Part shown: one piece after another, positions 17,130-26,600 of the stretch | Layout of the letters: every line of letters starts with the position of its first letter | How positions within the stretch are numbered: the first letter of the stretch is position 1 | Assembly (NCBI RefSeq): GCF_010550245.1 | Contig: NZ_JAAGLU010000013.1 | Location: 62,001 to 126,000, forward strand | Source of the DNA: Streptomyces sp. SID12501 | GTDB lineage: Bacteria > Actinomycetota > Actinomycetes > Streptomycetales > Streptomycetaceae | Length of the DNA: 64,000 bases | Direction: 5' to 3' | The notes under the pieces: model-generated | The model's database searches: none | Seen by the model: the letters and a program-made list of their open reading frames with translations, nothing else | Told to the model about the DNA's origin: nothing | Made by a program: the position numbers and the translations under genes

Positions 17130-19868
17130 TCAGAACAGACTCAGCAGCGCCTCCGCCGGGTCCGCGAGGACCGTTCCCGCGTCCGGCAGCGGCAGCTCGA
17201 ACCACACCGTCTTCCCCCGGGGGGTCCTGCGGGAGCCCCAGGCCGCGCTGAGCAGACCGACCAGTTGGAGTCCGCGTCCGCCCTCGTCGGTGTCGCGGGC
17301 GCGGCGGCGGCGTGGCTGGACGAGGCCGGCGTCCCAGACCTCGCACACCAGCATGCGGTCGAGGAGGAGGCGGAGCCGGATCTCGCCCTCGCCGTAGCGC
17401 AGGGCGTTGGTGACCAGCTCGCTGACCAGCAGCTCCGTGGTGTCTATGAGGGCTTCGAGACCCCAGGCGGTGAGCTGGGTGCGGGTCAGCTCGCGGGCGC
17501 GGCCCACGCTGCGCGGCTCGCGCGGCAGGGTCCAGTCGCCGACGGAATCGGCGGGCAGCCCCTGGACGCGTGCCATCAGCAGGGCGATGTCGTCCTCGCC
17601 GTGGTGGGTGTCGAGGGTGCTGAGGACGTGGTCGCAGACGTCCTCCAGCGGCTGGGAGGGGTCGCTGAGGGCGCCGACGAACGCCTGCAGGCCCTCGTCG
17701 AGGGGATGGTCGCGCGATTCGACCAGTCCATCCGTGTAGAGCGCCAACAGCGAACCTTCTGCCAGTTCGACCTCAACCTCCTCGAACGGCTCGCCGCCGA
17801 CGCCGAGCGGCATGCCCGGCGGCACGTCGAGCATCAGCGCGTCCTCGCCCGGTTCGACGAGCACGGGCGGCAGATGGCCGGCGTTGGCGAAGGTGCACCT
17901 GCGGGTCACCGAGTCGTAGACCGCGTAGATACAGGTCGCGAGGTACACCTCGGCGAGGTCGGCGTCCTTGGGCTGGCGGGCGGCTCGGGTGGCCTGCTGG
18001 ACACCGCCGGGGGTGCCGAGGCCGCGCGCGATCTCGTCCAACGCCGAGAGGACCTCCGCCGGTTCGAGGTCGAGAAGCGCCAGGGTACGGACGGCGGTAC
18101 GGAGTTCACCCATGGCGACGGCGGCGCGCAGCCCCCGTCCCATCACGTCGCCGACCACCAACGCGGTGCGGTTGCCGGGAAGTTCGATGACGTCGAACCA
18201 GTCACCGCCGACCTCGGTTGCGGCGTTGCCGGGCAGGTAGCGGCAGGCGATGTCGAGGCCGGAGGCCTCCGGGTCGCCCGGGGGCAGCAGGGAGCGCTGG
18301 AGGATCAGCGCCCGCTCGTGCTCACGCCGGTACAACCGGGCGTTGTCGATACAGACGGCGGCCCGCGCGGCCAACTCCCAGGCCAGCGCCCGGTCCCGCT
18401 CCCCGAACGGCTCGCTGCCCTTCGTACGGGAGAACTGCGCGAGGCCGACGACGGTGTCGTGGGCGACCATCGGGACGGCGAGCGTGGACTGGATGGCGCC
18501 GTTGCCCTCGGCGGGGACGAACTGCGGGCGGGCGGTGCGCAGGGCGTCCGCGCAGGGTGAGTTGAACGGGAAGTGGTGCACGGCGCCGACGCTCACGGGT
18601 TCCTGGCCGCCGGCGAAGGGCGCGTCGGAGACGGCGCTGGCGAAGGCGACACGGCGGAGTTCGGCGCTGCCGTCGGCGAGCCCCGGCGGGGTCTCGTCAC
18701 CCGCCAGCAGTCCCTGGTAGAGGTCGACGGTCGCGAGGTCGCAGAAGCCGGGGACGACGACGTCGAGGAGTTCGCGCGCTGTCGTTTCCAGGTCCAGGGA
18801 GTTCCCGATGCGGGAGCCGGCCTCGTTCAGAAGGGCGAGATTGCGCCGTGCGGCGGCGGCCTCGCGGGCGGCGGCGCGGCGGGCGGTGATGTCGGTGCCG
18901 AGCCAGGCGACACCGATGGGGCGGCCGGTGCCGCTGTGCACGCGGTACAGGTTGATCGACCAGTGCCGGCGCTCGTCGGAGCCGGGCACGAGGCCGGTGA
19001 TGTGCATGTCCGTTATCGAGTCGCCGGTCTCCAGGACCCGGCGGAGTGTCGCCGAGACCCGCTCGGCCTCGGGAGAGTGCAGGTAGTCGTACACACCGCG
19101 GCCCCGGTGGTCGTCGACATCACCGCCGTAGATCGAGGCGAAGCGCTGGTTGGCGCGCCGGACCCGGAGATCGGTGTCGATCAGCAGGAAGCCGAACGGA
19201 GATTGTCCGAAAATCGCCTGCGAGGCTGCGAGGTCGGTCTCGATCTGCCTCAGCGTCCGGACATCGACGACGATGCACACGGCGGCCCTCTCGCCCTCCT
19301 CCGTGCGCGTCGGCATCACATAGACCTCGGCGAGCCCCTCCCGGCGGCCCTCCTCACCCAGTTCGGGATCGCGGACGCGGAACGGGACCACGCCGGTCCA
19401 CTCCCGGCCGTCGAGGATCTCCGCCATCTTCCGCTGGCCGCGCTCACGCAGATCGGGGTCGATGAAGGCCTCGATGGGATCCATACCCACGGCCCGTGCG
19501 GCGGGGATGCCGAAGATCTTCTCGGCGCGCAGGCTCCACTGGTCGACAAGGCCGTCGGGACCGATGGAGAAGGACGCCACCTTGATGTAGTCGTAGATCG
19601 AGCCGGGAGGGCTGCTCTGCCACATGGGGTCACCTGTCACATCACGCGCGTGGTCCTGCGCGGTGTCACGTGTCGTGTCGTGCACCGGATCGCCCATGGT
19701 GTCACGCGTGGTTTCACGTGTCGCATCGCGTATCGCGTCATCGCCGACGGAGTCCCCGGCACCCGACGCACGGCGTGACGCACCGGTCGCGGCATCACCC
19801 GCACCCCCCGCACTCGCGCCGCCCGACGGGTCCTTGGACTCCGTGGCCTTCGCTGGTATCTCGCTCAC
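17130..19868 (-). CDS. PAS-PAS-GAF-SpoIIE phosphatase with C-terminal RsbW-like ATPase domain
   Basis: A 912-residue regulator of the type that dephosphorylates anti-sigma-factor antagonists. The GTG start at 19868 follows GAGGGGACGGTTCGC; the longer frame is rejected. Rough domains: low-complexity Thr/Arg/Asp-rich repeats to about residue 80, PAS 1 (90-150), PAS 2 (215-330), GAF (360-520), PP2C/SpoIIE (530-745; FGHEPPPG-type region, VGGDWFDVIELPG, VVGDVMGRGLRAAVAMGELR, ALYTDGLVE) and HATPase_c (790-905; LLVSELVTNALRYG and DEGGRGLQLVGLL). Fusing both phosphatase and kinase-like domains is common in Streptomyces. A smaller stand-alone RsbW-like gene lies just upstream on the same strand. Confidence 0.93.
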   Translation of the reverse strand: MSEIPAKATESKDPSGGASAGGAGDAATGASRRASGAGDSVGDDAIRDATRETTRDTMGDPVHDTTRDTAQDHARDVTGDPMWQSSPPGSIYDYIKVASFSIGPDGLVDQWSLRAEKIFGIPAARAVGMDPIEAFIDPDLRERGQRKMAEILDGREWTGVVPFRVRDPELGEEGRREGLAEVYVMPTRTEEGERAAVCIVVDVRTLRQIETDLAASQAIFGQSPFGFLLIDTDLRVRRANQRFASIYGGDVDDHRGRGVYDYLHSPEAERVSATLRRVLETGDSITDMHITGLVPGSDERRHWSINLYRVHSGTGRPIGVAWLGTDITARRAAAREAAAARRNLALLNEAGSRIGNSLDLETTARELLDVVVPGFCDLATVDLYQGLLAGDETPPGLADGSAELRRVAFASAVSDAPFAGGQEPVSVGAVHHFPFNSPCADALRTARPQFVPAEGNGAIQSTLAVPMVAHDTVVGLAQFSRTKGSEPFGERDRALAWELAARAAVCIDNARLYRREHERALILQRSLLPPGDPEASGLDIACRYLPGNAATEVGGDWFDVIELPGNRTALVVGDVMGRGLRAAVAMGELRTAVRTLALLDLEPAEVLSALDEIARGLGTPGGVQQATRAARQPKDADLAEVYLATCIYAVYDSVTRRCTFANAGHLPPVLVEPGEDALMLDVPPGMPLGVGGEPFEEVEVELAEGSLLALYTDGLVESRDHPLDEGLQAFVGALSDPSQPLEDVCDHVLSTLDTHHGEDDIALLMARVQGLPADSVGDWTLPREPRSVGRARELTRTQLTAWGLEALIDTTELLVSELVTNALRYGEGEIRLRLLLDRMLVCEVWDAGLVQPRRRRARDTDEGGRGLQLVGLLSAAWGSRRTPRGKTVWFELPLPDAGTVLADPAEALLSLF

Positions 19869-20178
19869 GCGAACCGTCCCCTCCAGCTCACCGCGTCCGG
19901 CACCGGTCACCGGGGGCGGCTGCCCGCAGTATCCAGCACTACGGCGCCCCACAACACGGTGTTCACGATCACAGGACAATCCCGATGCTTTTCGGACCGG
20001 CCCGCGACAACACTCCCAGTCTTCTAACCAGGGGACCACCGGTCGAACCCCTATTGGCGACAACTGCCAGTGGCCTGAACCACATGGTCGGCAGTGCGGG
20101 GGCGGGCGGAAAGCCGCAGTTCACCCCGGCGCACGGTTCGTGGTGGTCAGGACGCCGGGTTCCCCGTCCGGTCGGGTC
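19869..20178. other. Intergenic region upstream of the PAS-GAF-SpoIIE gene
   Basis: About 310 bases, moderately AT-richer than neighbours around 19970-20060 and probably carrying the promoter of the downstream phosphatase. No coding frame or strong hairpin stands out. Confidence 0.4.
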
Positions 20179-20658
20179 TCATCCCGGTACCGACAATTCG
20201 AACCACACCGTCTTGCCCGCGTCGGCGGGGCGGGTGCCCCAGCGGCTGGACGAGTGGGCGACGAGCTGGAGCCCCCGGCCCCCCTCCTCCTCGGGGCCGG
20301 CGGCGCGCTCGCGGGGCGGGTCGGGCAGCGGGTCGGAGACCTCGACCAGGAGCGTGGCCACGCTCCCGACGGGCCTCACCAGCCGTACGCCGATGGGCCC
20401 CGTGGCATGCCTCAGGGAGTTGGTCACCAGCTCACTGACCAGCAGCGCGGCGATGTCACCGAGGGCGTCGAGCCCCCAGCCGCGCAGTTGGCCACGGACG
20501 ACCGCGCGGGCTCCGCGGACGGCGCCGGGCTCCGCGGGAAAGCTCCACTCGGCACAGTCGCCTTCGGTGTCGATCACGCCGATCACTTCCCAGGCAAGCG
20601 ACCCACCCATGTCCGGTTTCGTGGGGTTAATGGGCACATACCCGGTATTCGGTGCCAA
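20179..20658 (-). CDS. RsbW-like ATP-binding anti-sigma factor / serine kinase
   Basis: 159 residues with an HATPase_c fold. N-box LLVSELVTNSLRHATG, the acidic G1 region (VEVSDPLPDPP) and a G2-type GGRGLQLVAHSSSRWG are all visible. Such proteins bind sigma factors or phosphorylate their antagonists. The start is a TTG at 20658, supported by GGAGG six to seven bases upstream; the next ATG (Met17) has no comparable site. It is followed 310 bases later by the SpoIIE phosphatase on the same strand, which may act on the same partner protein. Confidence 0.88.
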   Translation of the reverse strand: MAPNTGYVPINPTKPDMGGSLAWEVIGVIDTEGDCAEWSFPAEPGAVRGARAVVRGQLRGWGLDALGDIAALLVSELVTNSLRHATGPIGVRLVRPVGSVATLLVEVSDPLPDPPRERAAGPEEEGGRGLQLVAHSSSRWGTRPADAGKTVWFELSVPG

Positions 20659-20757
20659 TTACCGCCTCCAAGGGCGCACTGTGGCACGAACGGCGTACGG
20701 GGCGCGCGCACCGGGCGCCTCACAGGTCCCACGAGCCGCCCGTCGGCCCCGCGAGCC

Positions 20758-21207
20758 TCACCCCAGCCGGGCGACCGCTTCCCGTACCGCCGGCACGTCC
20801 TGATCCAGCCAGTCGACGTCCCAGATCTCGGCCGGGGTCAGCCAGCGAAGTTCGTCGTGGTCCTGGAGGGGCTTCGGCTCGGCCGAGCCGGCCGGAAGCC
20901 GCGCGGTCCAGACCCGCAGGACGTACGGCGCCCGCAGGGGCCACTCCCCCGGGATGCGCTCCACGGGTTCCGCGTCGACGCCCAGTTCCTCGCGCAGCTC
21001 GCGCACGAGGGCCTCCTCCGGCGCCTCACCCGGTTCGACCTTGCCGCCGGGAAGCTCCCAGCGGCCCGCCAGTTCGGGGGGTGCGCTGCGGCGGGCGGCG
21101 AGAAGGCGTCCGCCGCGCAGCAGGGCCGCGCCCACGACCACGACGCGCCCCTGGGCCGCACGCTCCGAACCCGCCGCCGGTTCCGTCCGTTCCGACCGTT
21201 CCGTCAT
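20758..21207 (-). CDS. Nudix hydrolase (MutT-like)
   Basis: 149 residues. The Nudix box runs GGKVEPGEAPEEALVRELRE followed by ELG (about residues 54-76), with all catalytic Glu residues and the invariant Gly in place. RWELPGGK and the preceding AARRSAPPELAG are typical of MutT-type (deoxy)nucleoside triphosphate pyrophosphohydrolases that remove oxidised nucleotides. Start ATG at 21207. The true substrate cannot be told from sequence. Confidence 0.92.
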   Translation of the reverse strand: MTERSERTEPAAGSERAAQGRVVVVGAALLRGGRLLAARRSAPPELAGRWELPGGKVEPGEAPEEALVRELREELGVDAEPVERIPGEWPLRAPYVLRVWTARLPAGSAEPKPLQDHDELRWLTPAEIWDVDWLDQDVPAVREAVARLG

Positions 21208-21245
21208 GGGCCGAAGCCTACGGGAGCCGGATCACTCGGCCCGGG

Positions 21246-21437
21246 TCACCCGGATCCCCTGGTTCCGTTCTGCCCGATCCGCTCGACCCAGTAGAGCTGC
21301 CTGTGTCCGCGGTCGTCGAGGCTGTCGGCGATCTTCTGAGCCTCCGCACGGGTCGCGTACCGGCCCACGCGGTAGCGATTGCCGTTGTCGTCCTGCCGTA
21401 TGACGAGCCAGGGAAGAGTGATCGTCCCGTCGCTCAT
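21246..21437 (-). CDS. Small SPOR-like domain protein
   Basis: 63 residues from the ATG at 21437, preceded by GGGAAGTGGAGGGGCTCC. The sequence (LPWLVIRQDDNGNRYRVGRY, ATRAEAQKIADSLDDRGHRQ) matches the beta-alpha-beta pattern of SPOR peptidoglycan-binding repeats, including the RVGRYATRAEAQ core. No signal peptide, so it may be cytoplasmic. It ends 38 bases before the Nudix gene start and may be cotranscribed with it. Confidence 0.75.
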   Translation of the reverse strand: MSDGTITLPWLVIRQDDNGNRYRVGRYATRAEAQKIADSLDDRGHRQLYWVERIGQNGTRGSG

Positions 21438-21786
21438 GGAGCCCCTCCACTTCCCGCCCCCGGCTTGCGCCGCGCCCGCTAAGGAAACCGCAATCCGCAT
21501 ATGCCCGACCCTACGCCTTACCTTCACGCAGCGAACACGGATTTTCACAAAGAGGTACGGCAACCGGCCAGCGGCGAGGGGCGCGCGACATCGAACGCGC
21601 CGCCGAAAGAGCACGGTGTGTCCGGTCAGCGGCCCGCCGCGCCCCTCGGGGCGACCTGCGAAAACGGCCAGAATCCAACGGCCATGCGGAAGGCGGCGGT
21701 TGGCGGGGCAGCGATGAAGGGGGAGCGTTCGGGAGGTCAACCGCCCCTGGATGTGGGCTACTTCACTGAATCCAGGGGCGGCGGGG
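21438..21786. other. Intergenic region between the SPOR and GntR genes
   Basis: 349 bases. It contains the GntR-gene terminator (21742-21780) and a separate 11-base inverted repeat, CGAGGGGCGCG at 21575-21585 with its complement at 21638-21648, whose 52-base spacer makes it a weak hairpin. AT-richer DNA at 21500-21560 probably carries the SPOR gene promoter. No gene seen. Confidence 0.45.
21742..21780 (-). terminator. Hairpin terminator after the GntR gene
   Basis: An 11-base stem, CGCCCCTGGAT (21742-21752) with ATCCAGGGGCG (21770-21780), and a 17-base loop immediately follow the stop of the GntR gene at 21787. Confidence 0.65.
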
Positions 21787-22539
21787 CTACTTCACCGGCA
21801 GGTGGTACGCCACCTGGTAGCGGTCCGCGGAGATCACGATGTCGGCCGTCTCGACCGGGCGCCCCGAGGCGTAGTACGTGCGCTGCACGACGAGCACCAC
21901 ATGCCCGGGGACACCGCCGAGGGCCTGCAGTTCCTCGGCGAGGCCGGGGCGGGCGCCGACCTCCTCCGTGACGTTGTCCACGATCACGTCGATGGCCGCC
22001 ATGCGCTCGACGACGCCCATCCCGCCGAGCGGACCCTCCTCGGGCAGCATCACCGGCGTACGGCCGGTGACGGCGAGGGGCTCGTAGGAGGTGGACAGCA
22101 TCATCACCTCGCCGGCGTCCCGGAAGACGTACTTCGTGCGCATCACACGGTCGCCGGGCAGGAGGGAGAGCCGCTCGGCGATGGCGCCGCTCGCACCGGC
22201 CTGCGCGCTGCTGGACTCCCAGGTGCCGCGCGCCTCCGCGTCGGACTGCTCCTGGCGGAACGGTGTCGCGCCGCCGTCCGGACGGAAGCCGGAACGGGCG
22301 ATCCGGCGCGGCACGGGCCGCTCACGCACATACGTGCCCGAACCGGAGCGGCCCTCGACGAGGCCCTCGGCCATCAGCACCTTGCGAGCCTCCAGCGCGA
22401 CCGTGTCCGAAACGCCGTACTCCTCCCTGATCCTGGCCTGGGAGGGGAGGCGGGTGTGCGGTGGCAGTGAACCGTCGACGATCTTGTTTCGTAGATCACC
22501 CGCTACACGCAGGTAGGCCGGCTGTTCACCGAATGTCAC
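21787..22539 (-). CDS. GntR-family transcriptional regulator (HutC subfamily)
   Basis: 250 residues, GTG start at 22539. N-terminal winged helix: YLRVAGDLRNKIVDGSLPPH then TRLPSQARIREEYGVSDTVA, the classic GntR HTH, ending in EGRSGSGTYV. The effector domain from about residue 95 has the UTRA/HutC pattern (GDRVMRTKYVFRDAGEVMMLSTSYEP and a final VVLVVQRTYYASGRPVETAD). UTRA domains usually bind sugars, amino acids or small metabolites; the ligand is unknown. No enzyme operon is adjacent, so the target genes are not obvious. Confidence 0.93.
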   Translation of the reverse strand: MTFGEQPAYLRVAGDLRNKIVDGSLPPHTRLPSQARIREEYGVSDTVALEARKVLMAEGLVEGRSGSGTYVRERPVPRRIARSGFRPDGGATPFRQEQSDAEARGTWESSSAQAGASGAIAERLSLLPGDRVMRTKYVFRDAGEVMMLSTSYEPLAVTGRTPVMLPEEGPLGGMGVVERMAAIDVIVDNVTEEVGARPGLAEELQALGGVPGHVVLVVQRTYYASGRPVETADIVISADRYQVAYHLPVK

Positions 22540-22733
22540 GGGCCGCTCCCATCAGGTTGTACAGACAGCAACAGCGTGGCAACCATGGGTTGTGACATGC
22601 AAGCAAAGGCCAGAGAATCACTCGATGTGATGACTTGCGTGGCCGGAGGCCATTGCGCGGGCAGGACAGCAGGCACGGGCGCACGTGCGACGCAGGCAGG
22701 TTCTCCCCGTTCCGGCAGCCGTCACACCCTCGT

Positions 22734-23936
22734 TCACGCCTCGATACGGTCCCCTCCCCCGGCGCCCCCGGTATCCCCGGCGCCCCCGCCGCTGCCGCCC
22801 TCCAGGTCGTACGGGGGTGGGGTCGTCGCGAGCCCCAGAGCCTTGCGCGGGGCGACGGTACGGTCGGCGTCGAGCAGCGCGCTGCCGGCGTCGTAGTGGT
22901 CGTAGAAGGTGTCGACGTCGGTGGCCTCGGCAGCCTTCGCCCACTCCTGGCGCGCACCGCGCAGGTCCTTCACGACGGCGGCGACACCGGGCGAGGCGGC
23001 GGCGTCGAACCGGTGTTCGGTGAGCAGGCGCGTCTGCTCGTCGAGCGCGTCCGTCACCCGCCCCGCCCAGGCCCTGTACCCGGGCAGGTCGTCGTCGACG
23101 TACTCCTCGTCGGGCGCCGTGTCCATCGCCGCGTTGAGGACGTGGGCCGCCTTCAGGTACGCGAGCTGGTCGGGGTCGAGCGTCGTCTCGTCCTTGCGCA
23201 ATGAGCCGGTGAGGGTGCCGTACGGGTCGACGCTGCCGAAGACGCAGGTGACCTCGCGGTCGCCGAGGCGCCAGCTCTGGCTGGTGGGGGTGAGGTAGTA
23301 GACGTCGGCTTCGTCGGGCAGGGCCCAGGCGTCCATCGCGTACTGGTCCTCAAGGGCGTAGCACTTGTCGTCGGCGGCCTCGGTGACGCGGTCGTCGCCC
23401 GGGTAGGCACCGGCCGGCAGCTTGAAGGCGGCGAACACCTCGCCGTCGTGCTCACCGGCGCAGGGGACCTTGTCGACGTCGTAGGTGAAGCCCTCCAGGG
23501 AACCGTCCGGCGAGTCGAAGCAGTCGCCCTTGACGAGGGAGAAGCTGCTGTTGTTCTCCTTGGCGGCGTCCTTGAAGCCGTCCCAGGCCTCGGAGAGGCC
23601 GCCGGTGCCGAGCAGCAGGGCCCACAGCGCGAGACCGACGGCCGACAGCACGGATCCGGCGATCGCCATGCCCTTCCCGCGCTCGCCCTTCTTCCGGATC
23701 TCCACGAGTGCGACGATCCCGAGGATGAGGCCGAGGGCGGGCAGGAAGCAGAGGATGCCGAGCACGAGCGAGGCGATGGCTACGCCGTTGACGGGGGTCG
23801 GGCGGTTGTACGGGGAGTAGCCCTGGGGCCAGGGGGCGTAAGGGCCCTGGGGGTACTGCTGGGGTTGGCCCGGATACGAGGGGTACGGCGACGGCGACGG
23901 TGGCTGGTCGGGTCCGGGGGGCGGTGGTATGGCCAC
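22734..23936 (-). CDS. DUF4190 / septum-formation-like membrane protein
   Basis: 400 residues from a GTG at 23936 with GAGGAG ten bases upstream. The first 55 residues are Pro/Tyr/Gln/Gly-rich and cytoplasmic. A DUF4190 pair of helices follows (GVAIASLVLGILCFLPALGLILG, then GMAIAGSVLSAVGLALWALLLG). The extracytoplasmic part has the septum-formation-like pattern with paired Cys: VKGDCFDSP, KVPCAGEHDGEVFAAF, DKCYALED and REVTCVFG. It ends in a Gly-rich tail. The domain is named after a mycobacterial septum protein; exact function is unknown. Confidence 0.85.
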   Translation of the reverse strand: MAIPPPPGPDQPPSPSPYPSYPGQPQQYPQGPYAPWPQGYSPYNRPTPVNGVAIASLVLGILCFLPALGLILGIVALVEIRKKGERGKGMAIAGSVLSAVGLALWALLLGTGGLSEAWDGFKDAAKENNSSFSLVKGDCFDSPDGSLEGFTYDVDKVPCAGEHDGEVFAAFKLPAGAYPGDDRVTEAADDKCYALEDQYAMDAWALPDEADVYYLTPTSQSWRLGDREVTCVFGSVDPYGTLTGSLRKDETTLDPDQLAYLKAAHVLNAAMDTAPDEEYVDDDLPGYRAWAGRVTDALDEQTRLLTEHRFDAAASPGVAAVVKDLRGARQEWAKAAEATDVDTFYDHYDAGSALLDADRTVAPRKALGLATTPPPYDLEGGSGGGAGDTGGAGGGDRIEA

Positions 23937-24085
23937 GAGTGCCGGGCTCCTCGTCGGGTGATGTGAACTGGCGTGCGACTTCGCGCATGGTAAGGGAGTT
24001 TCGCCCCCGGCGCCCCTACCTCCCGCCCCCTGGGGGCTGAGCAGGCAGCTGGGTGGAAACCCTCGTACGCAACTACTCTGCGTAC

Positions 24086-25201
24086 ATGACCCCACTGCCG
24101 GACTGTTACTGCCCCGCGGACGGCACCCGCGTCCCCGGAGGCACCCTCACCTGGTGCTGCCCCCTCTGCCGAGGCCCCCTCGACCTCGACTTCGCACCCA
24201 CCCCGGCGCCCCTCAAGTCCCTCACCGGCAGGGTCAACTCCCTCTGGCGCTACGCGGAGACGCTCCCCCTCCCCACCCCCGCCACAAGCCTCGGCGAGGG
24301 CCGCACCCCCCTCGTGGAACTGCGCGACGGCATCTCGGCCAAGCTCGACTTCCTGATGCCGACGCTCTCCTTCAAGGACCGGGGCGCCGTGCTCCTGGCC
24401 GAACTCGCTCTGCGTCTGAACCCGGCTCAGGTCGTCGCCGACAGCAGCGGCAACGCGGGTACGGCCATCGCCGCGTACTGTGCCCGCGCCCGGCTGCCCT
24501 GCACGGTGTACGTCCCCGAGGGCACCTCCGCGAAGAAGCTGGAGCAGATCGAGGCGCACGGCGCGAGGGTGCGGGTGATCGAAGGCGACCGGGAGGCCGC
24601 GGCGGCTGCGGCCCGCGAGGCGGCGGACGCCCCGGGCACGTTCTACGCCTCCCACGTCTACAACCCGTATTTCCTGCACGGCACGAAGACGTACGTCCAC
24701 GAGCTGTGGGAGGACATGGGAGGCCGGCTCCCGGACGTCATCGTCGTGCCGGTCGGCAACGGCACCCTGCTGCTGGGCGCGGCACTGGCCGTCGCCGAAC
24801 TGCACTCGGCGGGCCTCATCGACCGGCGCCCCGCGCTGTACGCCGTACAGGCAGCGGCGGTCGCCCCGCTGGCGCACGCCTGGACGGAGGGCGCACTCGA
24901 CCTGACCGGCATCGCCCCGCCCCCGATGTCACCCACCCTCGCGGAGGGCATCGCGATTCCCAGCCCGCCCCGGGCCCGCCAGATCCTGCGCGCGGTACGC
25001 GACTCGGGCGGCACGTTCCTGACGGTGACGGAGGATCAGATCCGGCACGCGCAAAGGGACTTGGCGTCCCAGGGGCTGTACGTGGAGTCGACCGGCGTGG
25101 CCTGCTGGGCGGCGGTACGGGAGGGCGCGCTCGGGGCCCGAACGGCGGTGGTGCCGTTGTGCGGGGCGGGACTCAAGACAGGCCTGGCGCCGCCGGTCTG
25201 A
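24086..25201 (+). CDS. Threonine synthase-like PLP-dependent enzyme
   Basis: 371 residues. The start is placed at the ATG at 24086; the 11-residue longer frame is less likely. The N-terminal Cys-rich part (CYCPADG then WCCPLCRGPLD) looks like a rubredoxin-type zinc site seen in some threonine synthases. The PLP Lys lies in TLSFKDRGAV, the phosphate loop is SSGNAGTAIAAY, and PVGNGTLLLGAALAV matches the fold-type II glycine loop. Likely reaction: O-phosphohomoserine to threonine, or a related beta-replacement. It is not beside hom or thrB, so a specialised role is possible. Confidence 0.85.
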   Translation: MTPLPDCYCPADGTRVPGGTLTWCCPLCRGPLDLDFAPTPAPLKSLTGRVNSLWRYAETLPLPTPATSLGEGRTPLVELRDGISAKLDFLMPTLSFKDRGAVLLAELALRLNPAQVVADSSGNAGTAIAAYCARARLPCTVYVPEGTSAKKLEQIEAHGARVRVIEGDREAAAAAAREAADAPGTFYASHVYNPYFLHGTKTYVHELWEDMGGRLPDVIVVPVGNGTLLLGAALAVAELHSAGLIDRRPALYAVQAAAVAPLAHAWTEGALDLTGIAPPPMSPTLAEGIAIPSPPRARQILRAVRDSGGTFLTVTEDQIRHAQRDLASQGLYVESTGVACWAAVREGALGARTAVVPLCGAGLKTGLAPPV

Positions 25202-25289
25202 CGCCGACTCGGCGTCCGGCCCGACGTCCGGCTCTGCGTCCGATCCGACGCCGGCCCGAGATCCGGCCCGGCGTCCGGTTCAACCGGCC

Positions 25290-26126
25290 TCAGGCGCCGT
25301 CGAACCCCGTCGCCCGCGCGCGCTTCTCCCAGCCGGCGACATCGCCCCGTACCTGCTCGAGACGGCCGAGTACGCCGGTGACCGCGTCGTCGCCGAGGGG
25401 CAGCCGCAGCGGTGTGTCCTGGGCGTCGAGGGCGGCGAGGATCAGGGCCGCCGCCTTCGCCGGGTCGCCGGGCTGGACGCCGTCGCCCTCGGTGACCATC
25501 CGGCGGGTCGCGCCGACCGTGCGGACGTAGACGCCCAGATCCCGGCTGACGCTTGCACGGCCGCTGTCGAACAACTCGGTCCTGAAGGCCCCCGGTTCGA
25601 CGATCAGTACCTTGATCCCGTACTGCCGGACCTCCGCCGCGAGCGCCTCGGACATGCCCTCCAGGGCGAACTTCGTCGCGCTGTAGGCCCCGAAGCCCGG
25701 CGCGGAGATCTGCCCGCCCAGGCTGCTCATCTGCACGATCGCGCCCGAGCCCCGCTGCCGCATGTGCGGCAGCACGGCCCGCACGAGCGCGGCGGGCCCG
25801 AACACATGTAGGTCGAACAGGCTGCGCAGTTCGGCGTCGGTCGTCTCCTCGACGGCACCGACGTGCGTACGCCCCGCGTTGTTGACGAGCACGTCGATCC
25901 GCCCGTGCCACGCGACGACATCCTCCACGGCGGTCCTGACCGCGGCCAGGTCGGTGACGTCCAGGCGCAGCGCCTGGACCTGTTTGGGGTGGGCGGCCAC
26001 GAAACCGTCCAGGGCGCCCGTCCGTCGTGCGGCACCGACGACCACGTCTCCCGCGGCGACCGCCGCCTCGGCGACGGCCCGCCCGAAGCCACTGCTCGCA
26101 CCGGTGATGAACCAGACCCTGCTCAT
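25290..26126 (-). CDS. Short-chain dehydrogenase/reductase (SDR)
   Basis: 278 residues from the ATG at 26126, which begins MSRVWFITGASSGFGRAVAE, the classical TGxxxGxG cofactor motif. NNAGRTHVG is the NNAG motif and the YxxxK catalytic pair is YSATK, with the Ser in MSSLGGQIS. Length and C-terminus match oxidoreductases acting on small carbonyls or alcohols with NAD(P). The substrate is unknown. It converges with the threonine synthase-like gene. Confidence 0.92.
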   Translation of the reverse strand: MSRVWFITGASSGFGRAVAEAAVAAGDVVVGAARRTGALDGFVAAHPKQVQALRLDVTDLAAVRTAVEDVVAWHGRIDVLVNNAGRTHVGAVEETTDAELRSLFDLHVFGPAALVRAVLPHMRQRGSGAIVQMSSLGGQISAPGFGAYSATKFALEGMSEALAAEVRQYGIKVLIVEPGAFRTELFDSGRASVSRDLGVYVRTVGATRRMVTEGDGVQPGDPAKAAALILAALDAQDTPLRLPLGDDAVTGVLGRLEQVRGDVAGWEKRARATGFDGA

Positions 26127-26277
26127 GAGGTCAGCCCCCTCCCCTAAACCACTGTCCGTAGACCACTGTCCGCTCACTGCGCCAACCCGCTCAGACGCTC
26201 CGGCAGCAGCCTAGACGGACAGCCGCTTCCACAGGGGTCGCACGCCTCCACCCGGCCGAAACGGGCCCCGTCCGGCG

Positions 26278-26454
26278 TCAGTCCTCGCCCCTGACGACGT
26301 TCCCCTCGGCCCCTCGCCAGGTCTCCCCGGCGTCGCCGTCGAACGTCGCCCGCACCCAGGTACGTACGCCGTGTCCGCGCAGTCGGCGGGCCCTCGCCCA
26401 GCCGGTCTCGGCCCTGCGGACAGTGGTCCTCGTCTTCCTGGCTTTGGCACTCAC
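26278..26454 (-). CDS. Possible small basic protein
   Basis: 58 residues from a GTG at 26454, with GGAG four bases upstream and AAGGAAG further back. The sequence (SAKARKTRTTVRRAETGWAR, then WVRATFDGDAGETWRGAEG) has high third-position GC. No homologue is recognised and there is no domain. It lies 147 bases from the DUF5133 gene on the same strand. It could be a real short gene or a chance frame. Confidence 0.35.
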   Translation of the reverse strand: MSAKARKTRTTVRRAETGWARARRLRGHGVRTWVRATFDGDAGETWRGAEGNVVRGED

Positions 26455-26600
26455 GGTGCTCCATCTTCCTTCTGCGTCCGGCCCGTTGGGGGTCCACGTC
26501 GATCTTCTGACACCGGTTTGCCCGGTTGTGTCTCCGGGTCCCCGTCCCAGGCCGCGGGAAACATGCCCGGCGCCGGCCGACCCTCGCCTCGCGCTCCGCG

